Shown here piece after piece: positions 52,820 to 63,926 of a DNA stretch of 64,000 bases. Below the pieces are notes generated by a model, which made no database searches, was not told where the DNA came from, and was given only the letters and a program-made list of their open reading frames with translations. Numbering within the stretch: the first letter of the stretch is position 1; every line of letters starts with the position of its first letter. The stretch comes from Daphnia pulex (taxonomy: Eukaryota; Arthropoda; Branchiopoda; Diplostraca; Daphniidae): contig NC_060021.1 of the NCBI RefSeq assembly GCF_021134715.1, positions 3,534,001 to 3,598,000 on the forward strand. The letters are read 5' to 3'. The translations under genes and the position numbers were made by a program.

Positions 52820-52968
52820 CGCAAGACGCAATCATATTTTTAATTTATTCTGCACTCGTTGCTGTTCACGGTGATTGTCACCACAAGTGGCTTGCGCAGC
52901 TGGTGAACTTGCTGAATTGCATATTCCTCACAATCCTGACCTATCGTCGTCTCCTGACTACGTACGTA

Positions 52969-53211
52969 GGGGAGACTGGAGTATGCCGGGACACCGGGTC
53001 AAGAGGGACAGTAGGGGGGAAAATAGAAGATTTTAATAAAATTCAAAACATTTTTAGTATGAGCTTTAGATACATGCCAAATTAGATGGCATGTGGCAAA
53101 TTAGATGGCAAATTAGATGGCACTAAAAATGTTTTGAATTTTATTAAAATCTTCTATTTTCCCCCCTACTGTCCCTCTTGACCCGGTGTCCCGGCATACT
53201 CCAATCTCCCC
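52969..53211. mobile_element. Near-perfect hairpin MITE, GGGGAGA ends, TA target
   Basis: Two arms of about 90 bp are almost perfectly complementary and separated by a 60-bp loop with repeated AAATTAGATGGCA. Ends read GGGGAGACTGG and CCAATCTCCCC with TA on each side (52967-52968, 53212-53213). It lies just downstream of GPCR copy 3. No coding capacity. Confidence 0.85.
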
Positions 53212-53330
53212 TACGCTGTATTGCTTTTAGGTGGGTCGGTGTATAATGTATATCGTGTGCGTGTGGCGGGTAAATCGTGTACTATACCCGTGTATTTCGT
53301 CTGCTCCGCCCTGTAAGGGGAGGGGCTTAA

Positions 53331-53351
53331 GACCGTGTATTCTACACGGTC
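53331..53351. repeat. Palindrome downstream of the Helitron helicase
   Basis: A perfect inverted repeat GACCGTGTA/TACACGGTC lies about 530 bp past the helicase stop on the minus strand. Helitrons end in a hairpin followed by CTRR; no convincing CTRR follows at the usual distance, so its role as the 3' terminus is uncertain. Confidence 0.35.
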
Positions 53352-53884
53352 CAGGTATATCGTGTGTATTTCTTATTTTGTTTTGTTTTCCTCAGTTCTC
53401 TTTTCTTGCTATTTATAACGATAGGGTTTTTTTTCACGGGGTTTAGGTTTTTTTTGGGGGGAATTTGACATGTGAATTCCTTCAGCTGTCCGAGAAGTGT
53501 GTGGAATTCAAATGTAAAATTTTATTTTTTTAAATGTTTATTCATGCAGTGTGATCTGTTGTCGTTTCTTGTTAATTATTTCTTTGTCTTTTTTTTTTCT
53601 TTTTTGAATGGTGTGTATTATGAGAAGTCGAATTTGGTAAAAAGTTTTTCATAGGTTATTACATTGGTTACTTTTTTATGGTTTCAGGCTGTTGTAGATG
53701 CGAAATGGACGTAGGATGCGATGGGTTAAGGCAAGGTATCGGAAAGAAGTATTCGCTGGCTAAGTGATATGTTCTTATTTTTGTGTGTGATACATAGTGC
53801 TTTTTGGATTGCGTTGGTCTTTTCTTCTTTTGCTTGTGTTTACGCTTGTTGTTTCGTTTGTGCCGCTTGGAGTCGTTGTATGGT

Positions 53885-56800
53885 TTAAAGATTAATGGCG
53901 CGTAGGCGGTTCATTTTTCGCTTTATGTCGTTTCTGGCGTTGTATTTTGTTGTATTTTTCTCGATGTTCTCCATGAGGAACAACCCTTCGATGGTTTTTA
54001 CTCTTGAAAGGGTGACGTACAGCCATCCGCTGACTCCTGATTTGTCTTTTGGGGCTATACCAGAGAGTATGATGGAGTCTGTGGTGAGTCCTTGTGTTTT
54101 GTGTCCAGTCAAAACTAAGGATAGGACGCACGGTAGTTGATGCATTTTAATTTTTGTCCGGTAGGCTACGTTGAAATTGCACTCGACGGCCTTTGTGGAA
54201 GGTATGATTGGAAACCAGCCTTTTGGTATGGTTGTAAATGGCGATACGTTGTTCCATGCTGAATTTTTATGTTTGAATAAGAGGCATTCCACATCTGAAG
54301 CGTAGACGGTTGGTACCCGTTTCCCTGATTTCAGTTCGTGTAGGGCGATGGTGCATCCCGTTTTCAGGACAATGTCTTGAAGGAAGGCTAGCGTTCCGTT
54401 CACTACTCCTTTTGAAACGTCGTCGTTGTTGGTGACGATGTATGGTGCGTCTAAGATGCAGTAGGGGAGACCGGACCCATATTGGACACTGTTCCAAGTT
54501 GGACAGTGACCTTAAAAATAGTAAAATAAGTTTTAAAAATCTAATTTTTAATTTTATGTTAGTTTTAATGCATTCTTCATGTGTATAAATTTTCATGCAT
54601 TTATATATATTATTTTGTGTGTTATGATACAAAATAAAAAACACACTCAAAATTTACAAATTTTTTCTCCGCTTTTACTATTTTTACTCAAAAACAAACA
54701 ATTTTTTGACTAAGTTTTTCATACTATTGCATAGGCAATTCAATTGCCTATAATACTGTAAAAAAAATTTAATTTTGTATCTAACGGTTAAGCCGTAATA
54801 TTGATTTTAACGGAGGGTAGTAGTTTGGGGTTACTTTGGACAAAAACGGGGGGTGATATTGGACCTGTTAAGGGTGCCGATAAATTTTTGCCGATCGTTG
54901 CCTTGGGCAAGCTCCACCCCTCTGCTATACAAAGCCTGAAATTCCTTTCCCTATAAGAAAACTTTATCATTTTTCCACTTATAGTTTCCAAACTTTCTAC
55001 ATGATATTATCATGTAATTCCCTATATTTTTTTATTTTTTTCAAAATTTTTGCTTGATTCAGTCCCCTTGTAAAGACCGCGTCTAACCTGGTACAGGCGC
55101 CTGTCCAATATAACCCTAGTTTGGAAAAAAACACCGAAAAATTGAAATCGTTGTAACTTTTCTAATTTTAAAGCTACAACTACGAAAAAATTCGAGGGGG
55201 TGAGGGAAACAATTCTGCGTGTTTTTGGAAAAAAATTCTCCATTTCGCCCAAGGGGATGGGAGATATGGGGTAAAAATTGGAACTGTCCAATATGGGTCC
55301 GGTCTCCCCTACAAGTTTCCGGCTCGGCCTAGTTTTTTTGAACCCAGATTGCGGATGGCTTCTATTTGTTGTTCTGTCATTGGGTTTGATTTTTTTGTTT
55401 GTTTGATTACGGCTTTGACGAGTAGGATGCCGTGGGTCCGCCAGTCATTTGGGTTGTTGCAATTTGGTAGTTTAGAATCAGACGTTGCTCGCAGTATCGC
55501 AGAGCTTTTTCTCGCATGTCGTTGAACGGTACTGCAGTGATGGTGAATTTTGGTGGGTTTTCTATCGGATGGCTGTCGTCGAACATGTATCGAGTCGAAA
55601 CGAAATCAATATCTTCTTGACGGGGTTGGTGGATTCTGAAATGTTCAAGGGTTGAGGCCCATTTCGGGTCTTGTTGTCTGTGGTTTTTGGTGAGTTCTAT
55701 GACGTCGGTGAGGCATGTTTTCCAAGTGTGCTGGCCGTTCGATGCTCGGATTGTATTGACACCTGCTGTAACATTGAGGTTGGAGTAAATGGTGCCGCTG
55801 CCTACAGGTGGTAGTTGGTAGAAGTCGCCCCAAAAGATGAGATAAACACCACCGTAGAGTTTGTCGGGTTGGCCTTTTAATTGCCTTAGTCGAGTGTCGA
55901 TGAGATCCAGCATGTGTGGTGTCACCATGCTAAATTCATCGATGAACAAGACTCCCACTTCTGACCAGGCGTCGATTTGTTGTTGAGTGGGTTTTGGGGG
56001 CTCTCTTCGAATGCCAATCCCCAATGCGGAGTGGAGGGTGCATCCTCCAATGAGCATAACAGCCACGCCAGAGGAATCGCTGATGACGGTGGATGCTACG
56101 GAATGCCAGCGCCGAGCGAAATCTTTGAAGCATTGGATTACGCGTGATTTTTCTGTTCCTCCCGACCCGGCCAAGAACATCACGAGTTGGCGGTTGATGG
56201 GCAAAACTGCATCTAAATAGTTGTTGATTTTGTGAATTTTGGCTACCAGTCTCTGGTTGTGTTCTAATTGGGAAAGCTGGTTGGTGGTGTGGACGTGTTG
56301 TAACAGCGCAGCTCCCATGAGAAGGAAAGCGTCGTGTTGTTCTGCGTTCAACGACCAATGTTGTGATTGTTCTTGGAGGCTGGGGAAGTTGGCTTCCAGC
56401 AATTCTGGTTCGCTTCCGTCTGAAAGTCCTGGCTCGTCGATCTGATGGTCAAGTGCTTTAGCTAAGTCCTCCAGTAGTTGTATTCGCGTTCCTGGAAAAG
56501 AGAAGGAGAAAATCAAAGTCTGTTTGAATTTTAAGTTTATTGTATCAGTTTTTACCTAAGGGTCTATCCAATTGGGTGGCATTTTCTGCATCTTCCATTG
56601 TTGGGTTGCTTTCTGACATGGGGAATCCCAGACTCGTTCGCCCAGGTAACGTGAACTTGTTTCCGGATTTCGAGGGTAGTTGGCGAATGGCTTGTAAGGC
56701 GTCATCGCGATTGATGGTTGACGTCCATTGTCTCGTTGGGATATCCATAGGGTTTTCAGGCAAGGAAGCCAGTTTTGCAATGAAGGGATCCTTGGTGAGT

Positions 56801-57081
56801 TCTTCCAGTGGTTGATCTGCTGTCGTTTCTAATTCCTGGTCGATGTCGATGATATCTATTATTTCTTCTTCATTGGTGTCGATGGTTTCGTTTTCTTCCT
56901 CGGCTATTTGCTTGAGATTCGTTTCAGTGAAATCCAAAGTTTGGGATTCTGAGCTGGGGCGGCAGAAGCTTTCGTAGAAATTTTGGATGCTGTCGATGGT
57001 GGTTTTGGTGTCTTGGTTGCTGTACAGTATTTTTTTTTGTCGTTGGTAGGCGTTCCACCAAGTTTCGCCTTCGTTGACCAT
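53885..57081 (-). pseudogene. Helitron Pif1-like helicase remnant
   Basis: Segments 56545-57081, 55407-56516 and 53885-54403 carry the helicase, normally used to unwind DNA during rolling-circle transposition. Visible motifs: LSLNAEQ-like NAEQHDAF, Walker A GSGGTEKS, VLFIDEFSMV, GDFYQLPPV, NHRQQDPKW, APYIVTNND, VNGTLAFL, TGHKTQGLT and YVTLSRV. Walker A has Glu where Gly is expected before KS, which should abolish ATP binding. The frame shifts near 55440, and a MITE separates the last motifs. A short acidic linker (EEEIIDIIDIDQELE) precedes the helicase. Confidence 0.85.
54464..55309. mobile_element. MITE with GGGGAGACCGG ends inside the helicase
   Basis: Ends are GGGGAGACCGGACCCATATTG and its complement, flanked by TA (54462-54463, 55310-55311). 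The 846-bp interior is AT-rich with no gene. It splits the helicase just before APYIVTNND. The ends resemble those of the hairpin at 52969-53211. Confidence 0.85.
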
Positions 57082-57692
57082 GTCCGTTTTCTCTCAAAAA
57101 GGTACGAACATGATTAATACTCCTTTGGCGTATTCTCCTCGTCTCTGCTCTCGTTCTTCGGTCGTCAGGTTGCTGTTATCCTCGAGATCGTCCTGATCGG
57201 GGAGCCTTTTGACGAGATATTTCGTCCAGTGTACGTTCGTGCGAGCGCGGTGACCTTGTGTCGCATGCTGGGGATGACTGCCTGAGAATCGGTGTATTTC
57301 ATGGGTGGGTCCGGGTTCAAGTTCGTCGTCGTTGTCGTTGTCTGAGTCTCTTCGTTTTTGTGGAGCTAATTTGCAGGATACTTGCGTTTTGATGAAGGTC
57401 CAGTAATTCATGTCTTCGATGTCTTGGTTTCGGTTGGATCGGAAAAACGTAGTCGTGAATAGTGGCTTTCACTTCTCCGAATCGATTGAATGTAGCGTTG
57501 ATATTTTGTTTTTCAAGGTAGCCTATGGCTTGCGTGAGAGGAAGTGGCGCTGTTTGGTGAGACATGGCGAAAATGTTGTTTCCCAACAACGCGAAGGCGG
57601 CGAGAGGATCTCCGATGGTGTCTCCGTTGGTGGAAGCTCTTATAGCCGAGAGTAGTTTTCCCAAACCAATGGAATAATCGGATCGGCGAGGA

Positions 57693-58434
57693 CCCTACTA
57701 GCACAGAGATATCCATAGGATATCCTATGGATGTCAGAGCCGATCCAGTTGGATGTCCCAGTTGGACGTCCTATGGATGTTTAAAGGATATACTAATGTC
57801 CTCTCCTGCGGACGTCCAACTTGGGATATCCATGGACGTCCAAAAAACGGACGTCTTTGGTATCAGTTAAAAATTTAGGAAATTAAAAGATCTAACTTCA
57901 TCGGGGATCGAACCCGGGACTCTTAGATGACATGCCAGTGTTATGCATCCATGCTATACTTGTTCTTATCAATAGGAAACAAAGGGAATATTCAAGCTTC
58001 CCTACTAGTACACAATGTCCACAGGACGTTCTATGGATATCCTGTGAACGAAAACCGTCCGTCTGTTTAGCGTCAGCTACGGATATCCTATGGATGGAAT
58101 GTTTGGATCAAGAAAACACGGCCCATACTGGGATGTCCTATGGATGTCCATCGGTACCAATCTGGGATGTGAAATTAATCGTTCGTTTCAGATCCTTATT
58201 CTGATATCCATACGATGTCCAATACTCATCACGAATGTACGGCTGACTTCACATCCGAGATTGGTACCAGATGGACATTCATAGGACATCCCAGTATGAC
58301 CATCCGCGACCAACCGTTATCTGCATCAAAATATACCATCCATAGGATATCCGTAGCTAACGCTAAACGGACAAACGGAAAATGGACCGTCGGATATCCA
58401 ATGGACGTCCTATGGACAATGTGTGCTAGTAGGG
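57693..58434. mobile_element. Foldback MITE(s) built of ATGGATATCC-type subrepeats
   Basis: Ends are CCCTACTAGCACA and TGTGCTAGTAGGG. A third copy of the terminus (CCCTACTAGTACAC) starts at 58000, so 58000-58434 is a complete palindromic element of 435 bp with its centre near 58200 (GGTACCAATCTGGGATGTG versus CACATCCGAGATTGGTACC). 57693-57999 is a further, partial copy. TATGGATGTCC / GGATATCC units recur throughout. It interrupts the Helitron. Confidence 0.8.
57896..57962 (-). repeat. tRNA-like module inside the foldback element
   Basis: The minus strand has a good T arm and B box (GTCCCGGGTTCGATCCCCG), preceded by ACTGGCATGTCATC and a weak TATAGCATGG A-box region. The D arm does not fold well. 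It could be a tRNA-derived piece captured by the MITE. Confidence 0.4.
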
Positions 58435-59020
58435 GAGTGGGGAGTTGTGGTTCTTCCATATTATCTTCCTCCATCTCGCGTTCTCGCTGGTAACGTTCGT
58501 TCTCGTTGTCGGCTTGCTGTTGCTGTTTGCGCACTTTGTTTTCGTGTTTTTCAATGGCCAGCATAGCTTCAGCCAGAGCTTTCTCGCAGTCCGTTGAGTG
58601 TTTCGTCGTGTAGGCACCGTAGTACATGCTGACCTGTTGGTCGCGCACGTATTTGGTGCAGTTGTTACAGTTGATCACCGACATGATGGTCGAATTAGAG
58701 TCGGTGATAAATGTAAACGGGGCTCTCTTCTTTACGTCAATGTGAAGTTCTTTTATTTGGGACTTTGGATGGGGTGTCTCTTCATTGAGTGGGTTGGTGG
58801 CGTGAATTCCGGGCGGCGGTTGAGTAAACACTGCTGTGACATCCGTGCAGATGCACGGTTCCAATGGAATTCCGTAACGGCACTTTGTTCTTCCGTTTTT
58901 AAAACAGCTTTTCCTGTGCCTCCAGTCGTGAAGGTTGACGCTTAATTGGATGCTCGCGAAGTCGAGCATCCAATGATCCTTTTGGTTTTTAGTGTAGCTC
59001 GCTTCTTTTTTTCTGAGAGT

Positions 59021-61332
59021 TTACCAGATTAAACTGTCGACATCTTCAGCGGATGGTTGGGGTTGGTTTAGTCTCTTGTAGCCTTGTTGTAGTGCGGCTT
59101 GAACTTGGTGACCGACTGTCACTTTATTGTTGCACGATTTGCAATAGAGTATTTTTCTTTCGAATTCTTTTCCTGGAGTTCTGGCGATCTCGAGGTCGGC
59201 ATTAGAAGTGATAGTTAAGGTATCCGTGTGACAAAATGGGCATTTCATCACGAATTCACCTTGGATGAAGATGTCAATATTTTGAGCAAGTTTGTCGGTG
59301 AGTGCTTTGACGTTAGCGTATGCTCGGTTGAGACGATTGGGTTGGGTTGTGTTGAATTCTTGCATTTTTTTTAGATATAGTTTTATTACTGTTCCTTATC
59401 TATCCTCTATTGCTGAGCCCAATGTTGAGGTTACTTTTGAATGGTCCTTTTTTGTGATTTCCCTTTTTCATTTATATAATATTGGAAGTAAAGATTTCGC
59501 TTACGGTATTGAGTGTCTGCGTGTTGCTCGGAGAGTTGTTGAGTGGAGTTGTAAATAAAGAAGGGGTGCGTTGATCATCCTGTTCTGTCCCGTTTGCTTG
59601 TGTCTAGAAGAATTGGAAAAGTTTTTACATACTTGTTGAAGTGGTGGTTTCATTAATGATTCACTTACATCATCTATGCCGATGGTCTGCATGTCGGTCT
59701 CGTGTTGGTCTTCGTCGCGTTTCAATGCCATGGTCAGTTGGTTTTCGATCGCCGAATGTCCGTAAATCCAAATAAGCATGTGTGTATGTAGAGTTAGACG
59801 GGATTGCTCTTCTACCACCCTTACCCAGGCTTTGGGTACACCGGAAAGTCCTCCTCTTCTGAAAGGCCGTTTATTCTTCAAACTCCAACCAATGATGTCC
59901 TCGATGACAATTTCGAGAATTTTTGGAAGTTGAGAGAGGCTGCCACAGGATGCTTTGAAAGTAAGGCGAAACGTTTGGTGCCTTGTGGTATGGCTTTTGC
60001 GCTAGGGGCGGATTCTTTGGGGCCCAAGGCGTACCACATAACTTTGAAGAATTTTGCGTCGTCAGGGCTGATTGTTAGCCAAATGGTAGCTTTACCGTTG
60101 TTGGCGTGAGCTGCATAAACGTCTTGACGGTTTTGCTGTGAGGCCGCTTGAGAGTGTTGCATGGTCTCATTGGCAATTTTTTGGTCTGTAAAAAATGAGG
60201 AAGCAAGACCACTAGAACTGGCTGGCGGGCGTGGTGCTCTCTTCCCTAAAAGTTGCCGTTTGATTTTTTCGCTTTGGTAATCTGCTAATTTTTTCAAATC
60301 TTCTAGCGGTATTCGGGCATACGCTTCGGCGCGAGGAATCACGTTGCCTTCGGCGTTGATTTCTCGTGAAGGTAAATTGGCGCGAATTAACGCCATGTTG
60401 TAAGAGGAGTTGCGGGCGATCATGTCGTACACCGGCAATACGAAAACTGGTTTTTGAAATTGCCGCGTGCTGAGATTAGTATAGTAGGCGATGAGGGTTT
60501 TATTGGAGATGGGGATTTTTCTCTTCTCGTTAAATCCCGCTCGACCAAATGGGAACAGATCCGGGTAGCGGGTTTCCAGGTAATTTGGATCGCTGTCGGA
60601 GACGAACTGCTGTGCCGGACGGACGACGAAAGTGTTGGTTGACGGCTGAAAGGAGGCTTTAGCAGTAGTAGGCAAATGATTCGCGAGATTTCTATTTTGA
60701 TTTTCGTCGTCTTTTTCGCGTACTGTTATCGTACAGGAAATCATGAGGGATTCCCTTTCTTCTTCGGCTGATCGTAGTAAGGAATCACCTCCACTCACGG
60801 AAGTTTTGGTGTGGGAAAGATTTTTGTTTCCTATGTCGTTGTCCGGTAGCTTCCGCAATTCTTCTTGGTCGACAAGATATACATCGGGTGATGTGTCTTT
60901 GTCTGGAAGTGTTGAAAAGGTCTCTTCGTCGAAAGGGTATCTTTTCATGACTTCGTTGTCGACGCTACACCAGAATTGGTACAGTTGGCGTATTTTTGTG
61001 GGTTCAATGATGTATGCTGATCTCGTGGAGGCAATTTTTCCTTTGTTCAGGGCCGATGCGTCACTAGTAAAGGGGGATACCACTATTACTCGAACCACGC
61101 TGTCGCTGGGTTGTATTGGCACTTTTTGGATCACAAGCGCTGTAGGGAGTGGGGTGGAATAGACATGGCCTTTGAGACTACTGCCTCCTGGCCCCGTGGT
61201 ACCTTGGAATGTGGTCACTCTTCCGTAAGATTGCACCGGCCTCATTAAACTCAGGGAACCAAATGACATGTTTTGAAGTTCTACTGGAAGTTGTCCCACC
61301 GATTTTCCATTGGCGATGGCGAATTTTAGCAA
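59021..61332 (-). pseudogene. Helitron Rep (HUH) and N-terminal region remnant
   Basis: 59878-61332 is open for 484 codons: SFGSLSLMRPVQSYG, then a variable region, YPDLFPFGRAGF, YYTNLSTRQFQ, NSSYNMALIRANLP, IWLTISPDDAKFF. In the next frame (59501-59881) GLSGVPKAWVRVVEEQ and RLTLHTHMLIWIYG give the HxH metal-binding motif of HUH nucleases, which nick DNA. 59021-59365 adds a Cys4 segment (CPFCHTD...CKSCNN). At least two frameshifts separate these parts. Confidence 0.82.
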
Positions 61333-61341
61333 CTTGCCCGC

Positions 61342-63506
61342 TTAGGAATTGCGTGATTGATCGCAGATGTACAGATGGGGGGTGCATCTGCATTGCTCTT
61401 CGTGGTTACAAGTGGAGGTGTGAAGCAAAACACCGTTGGGTGCTAGCAGTACGATTTGAAACACATGTCTGAATTCCGAAGATTTCGGAAGAAGTTGTGA
61501 TATGTCGTATTGTTTTACAAGTTCTGGGTACAACGGTTTGGCGGAGTTGCTGGTTCCGTTTGGGGGTTTCAGTATTCCAAACATTTATTGTGGAACCTTT
61601 TTGAAAGGGAACAATTTGCATTTGGAAACTTGCTTGAATTGGTTGCATACTGAGCAAGAAACAATCTCTTCGTGGAATCGATTAAAAATCGAATTGGTTA
61701 TTTCTGTGAGTTCGTCATTGGAAAGAGGTTCTGGCATGCCTGCCTTATCAAGTTGTAGCAGTTCTTCAGATTGGAAACATGGATCTTGTTTTGAACTGTA
61801 AGTTGTTCCCGTTCTGATTCCCATTTTTTCTGTTTTGTCCCAGATGCTATTTCTTTTGGTTATTTCCTTTTGATCACTTCTCTCATTTCTGTCTCTATCT
61901 TATTTTATCTTGCTTGGCTTTTGGATGTCATTTTCATGTCCAGTTCTTTTTCGTTGGTCGGTTCTTTGACTTCGGGCTCGTTCTCTTCTTTCACTTGTGT
62001 TTGTAATGTTATTTTGTGTTGTTATTTCTTTATGATGAATTCTTCCTATCCTTTCTCGTTGTAGACTTTTCTCAGTGTTGACGTGTTGGTTTTCTTTGAG
62101 TATCTGTTGTTCAAATTCAGTTGGTTGGAGAGCTGGTTGAGACATTTCGTCTGACGAGATGCCTTCACTGGAAAAAGAATGATGTATGTCAACTTTGTTT
62201 GAATAGATTGCGCTACTAAAATAAAAATAGTTTTATGAAGTATTCTTTTTTTTTTGTGAATTCAGTATTCAAATATTTATGTATAAATTGTATATGGCAA
62301 TGAACATTACCTTGTTTGTTGGATTTGATGTGCGTCATCCTTGTTCATTTGAATCGAAGGTGTTTTGCTGTCGGAAATCTGGAGTTCGGACTGTAAATTT
62401 GAAAAATAAAGCATATATAGGGTAGTTTGACATTGTGAAGTCTGATTTGAAAATTTTCATTTCCAATGTTGGCGAAAAAAAAAATATAAATGTGTAATGA
62501 GACTAAGGAATAGGAGTTACCATGTCAATGTCAAGAATTGATTTTTCATCTGGAGTTGTTTGGATGACTTGGTGTTTTGTTGTCTTGAAATATTTTTTTT
62601 CAGCCTTTTAAACGATTTTGATACACTTTTCCCGGTAGATGTTTTGGAGGGTGATTCTCCCTCAGATGAACTGGTGGTCGTGTTCCATTCGTTTGCAATT
62701 ACCGTCACATTTTTGGAATTGTATGAGGGCTGAAGCTGAGATTGTAAGCTGTCATTGTCTGTGAAAGTGCTTTCCTCCATATTACGTTTGTTTTCTTTTT
62801 TTGTTTTCTTTTTCCTAGATTCGAAATAGGGAAAATGAGTTTTTTTTATGTTTTGGGGTTTCTTTTTTCTTTTTATCGTCATCTGAATCAATTTGGGAGG
62901 AATCTGATGAAAACTGAAACAGTGTCATGAAATCATCGAATGTTTTCTTTTTTAATTTCTTAGATGTGTTTCTTGTGTTTTTGCTATTTGCTGATGAGAA
63001 TAATTTTTGATTGGTATTTTCAGAGTTGCTTCCAAGTTTTTGTGGGTAACTACTATTAGAATCTTTCTGTTTGGTTGTATTGCTATCGTCATCACTGCTA
63101 CTTTTGTCACTATGCTGCAAGACGAATGTTTTTTGTTTAATGTGGCTGTAACGTTTTACTTTTTGTAGTTTTTAAAGTAGAGCGTTTTAACGGAGTACTT
63201 GAAGTGGGAATGTCTTCACCCATCTTGGATTTCGAAGTCTTACTGGGATTCGCTGTAAAACCGGAAATTTTTTAAAGACTTGAACTGCAAATTTTTTCAC
63301 AGGATTGGTGGTGTTAGATTTTTCTTTCTCTCTTTTTCTGATTGTGAAGTTGGTGGATTGAGACTCCTTTGGACTATTGCTGCTGCTTGAATTGTCATTT
63401 TGGGCTTTTTCCAATGTTGGTGTGTTTTTTTTTCTGTCTCTCGCTTTGCCGTTTTCTCTTTCCTTTTTTGCGAAAGGCGGAATTTTTTCTTAGGTGGCAT
63501 TATGAA
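61342..63506 (-). pseudogene. Helitron N-terminal, Cys-rich and Lys/Ser-rich remnant
   Basis: 61342-61824 encodes Cys-rich segments CSVCNQFKQVSKC and CNHEEQCRCTPHLYICDQ, the zinc-finger-like start often seen in animal Helitrons. Upstream, 61900-63500 is low-complexity: KRERIG, RKREKEKSN, SSSDDDSN, KKKKETPKHKK, beginning MPPKKKFRLSQKRKEK. GT-AG-like gaps suggest introns, but I could not fix exon borders. The basic, Ser-rich segment could be a nuclear-localising extension or an unrelated captured gene. Confidence 0.5.
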
Positions 63507-63926
63507 AAGAAGACGTCAGGTTTCGTCTGGGGTGGTTTTGAGAGGTGAATGAATAGTTGTTTCAAAAGTGTTGAGTAAACAGAAAGATGGGGATGCAGCA
63601 ATCAAATGTCTGGTTGTTTTTTTCAGCAGGGTAATGCAGGAGGTTGATGTTAAACGAATGTGACTGCTGGGAACCTGTAGAATAAGAGATAGTATATGTT
63701 AATAGTTAACCTTATTTCCTCTTCAATATTATCATCATTTGACATTTCATAGAACTGTTTTGATGAAGTCTATAATTAATTGTAACTGAATTTTTCTTGA
63801 TGAAAATTCCTAATCAAACGGTTAATCGAAAACAATGTCAAATTTCCCCCCAAAAAACCTATAATCTCTGTGGAAAAGATAACAAATCGGGAAACTCGCG
63901 CCTGAAGCAAGGGTTCGGCATCTATA
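63507..63926. other. Spacer beyond the Helitron remnant
   Basis: No gene is recognised; it may include the Helitron's 5' non-coding end. Confidence 0.35.

Larger units (their letters stand above)
57094..58969 (-). pseudogene. Helitron middle region remnant, split by a foldback MITE
   Basis: Outside the MITE, the frames encode HDWRHRKSCFKNGRTKCRYGIP, a His/Cys motif typical of Helitron proteins (shown here in part), then CNNCTKYVRDQQVSMYYGAYTTKH, a Cys pair followed by the Tyr-Lys region expected of the Rep catalytic Tyr (key residues YYGAYTTK). After the MITE the protein continues KLLSAIRASTNGD, FALLGNNIFAMSHQTAPLPL, then a stretch with a frameshift near 57420 and a stop near 57094. Confidence 0.75.
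53885..63506 (-). mobile_element. Degraded Helitron (Rep/helicase) with nested insertions
   Basis: In minus-strand order: a Lys/Ser-rich N-terminal region, a Cys-rich segment, a Helitron-like N region, an HUH-type Rep motif and a Pif1-type helicase, the protein order of animal Helitrons. Reading frames are broken at several points and two MITEs are inserted (54464-55309, 57693-58434). The 5' TC and 3' CTRR ends were not located, so the limits given are those of the coding remnant. Confidence 0.8.

Noticed and set aside
53331-53351. Definite 3' terminus of the Helitron
   Set aside because: The palindrome is real but no CTRR with following T is found at the expected distance.
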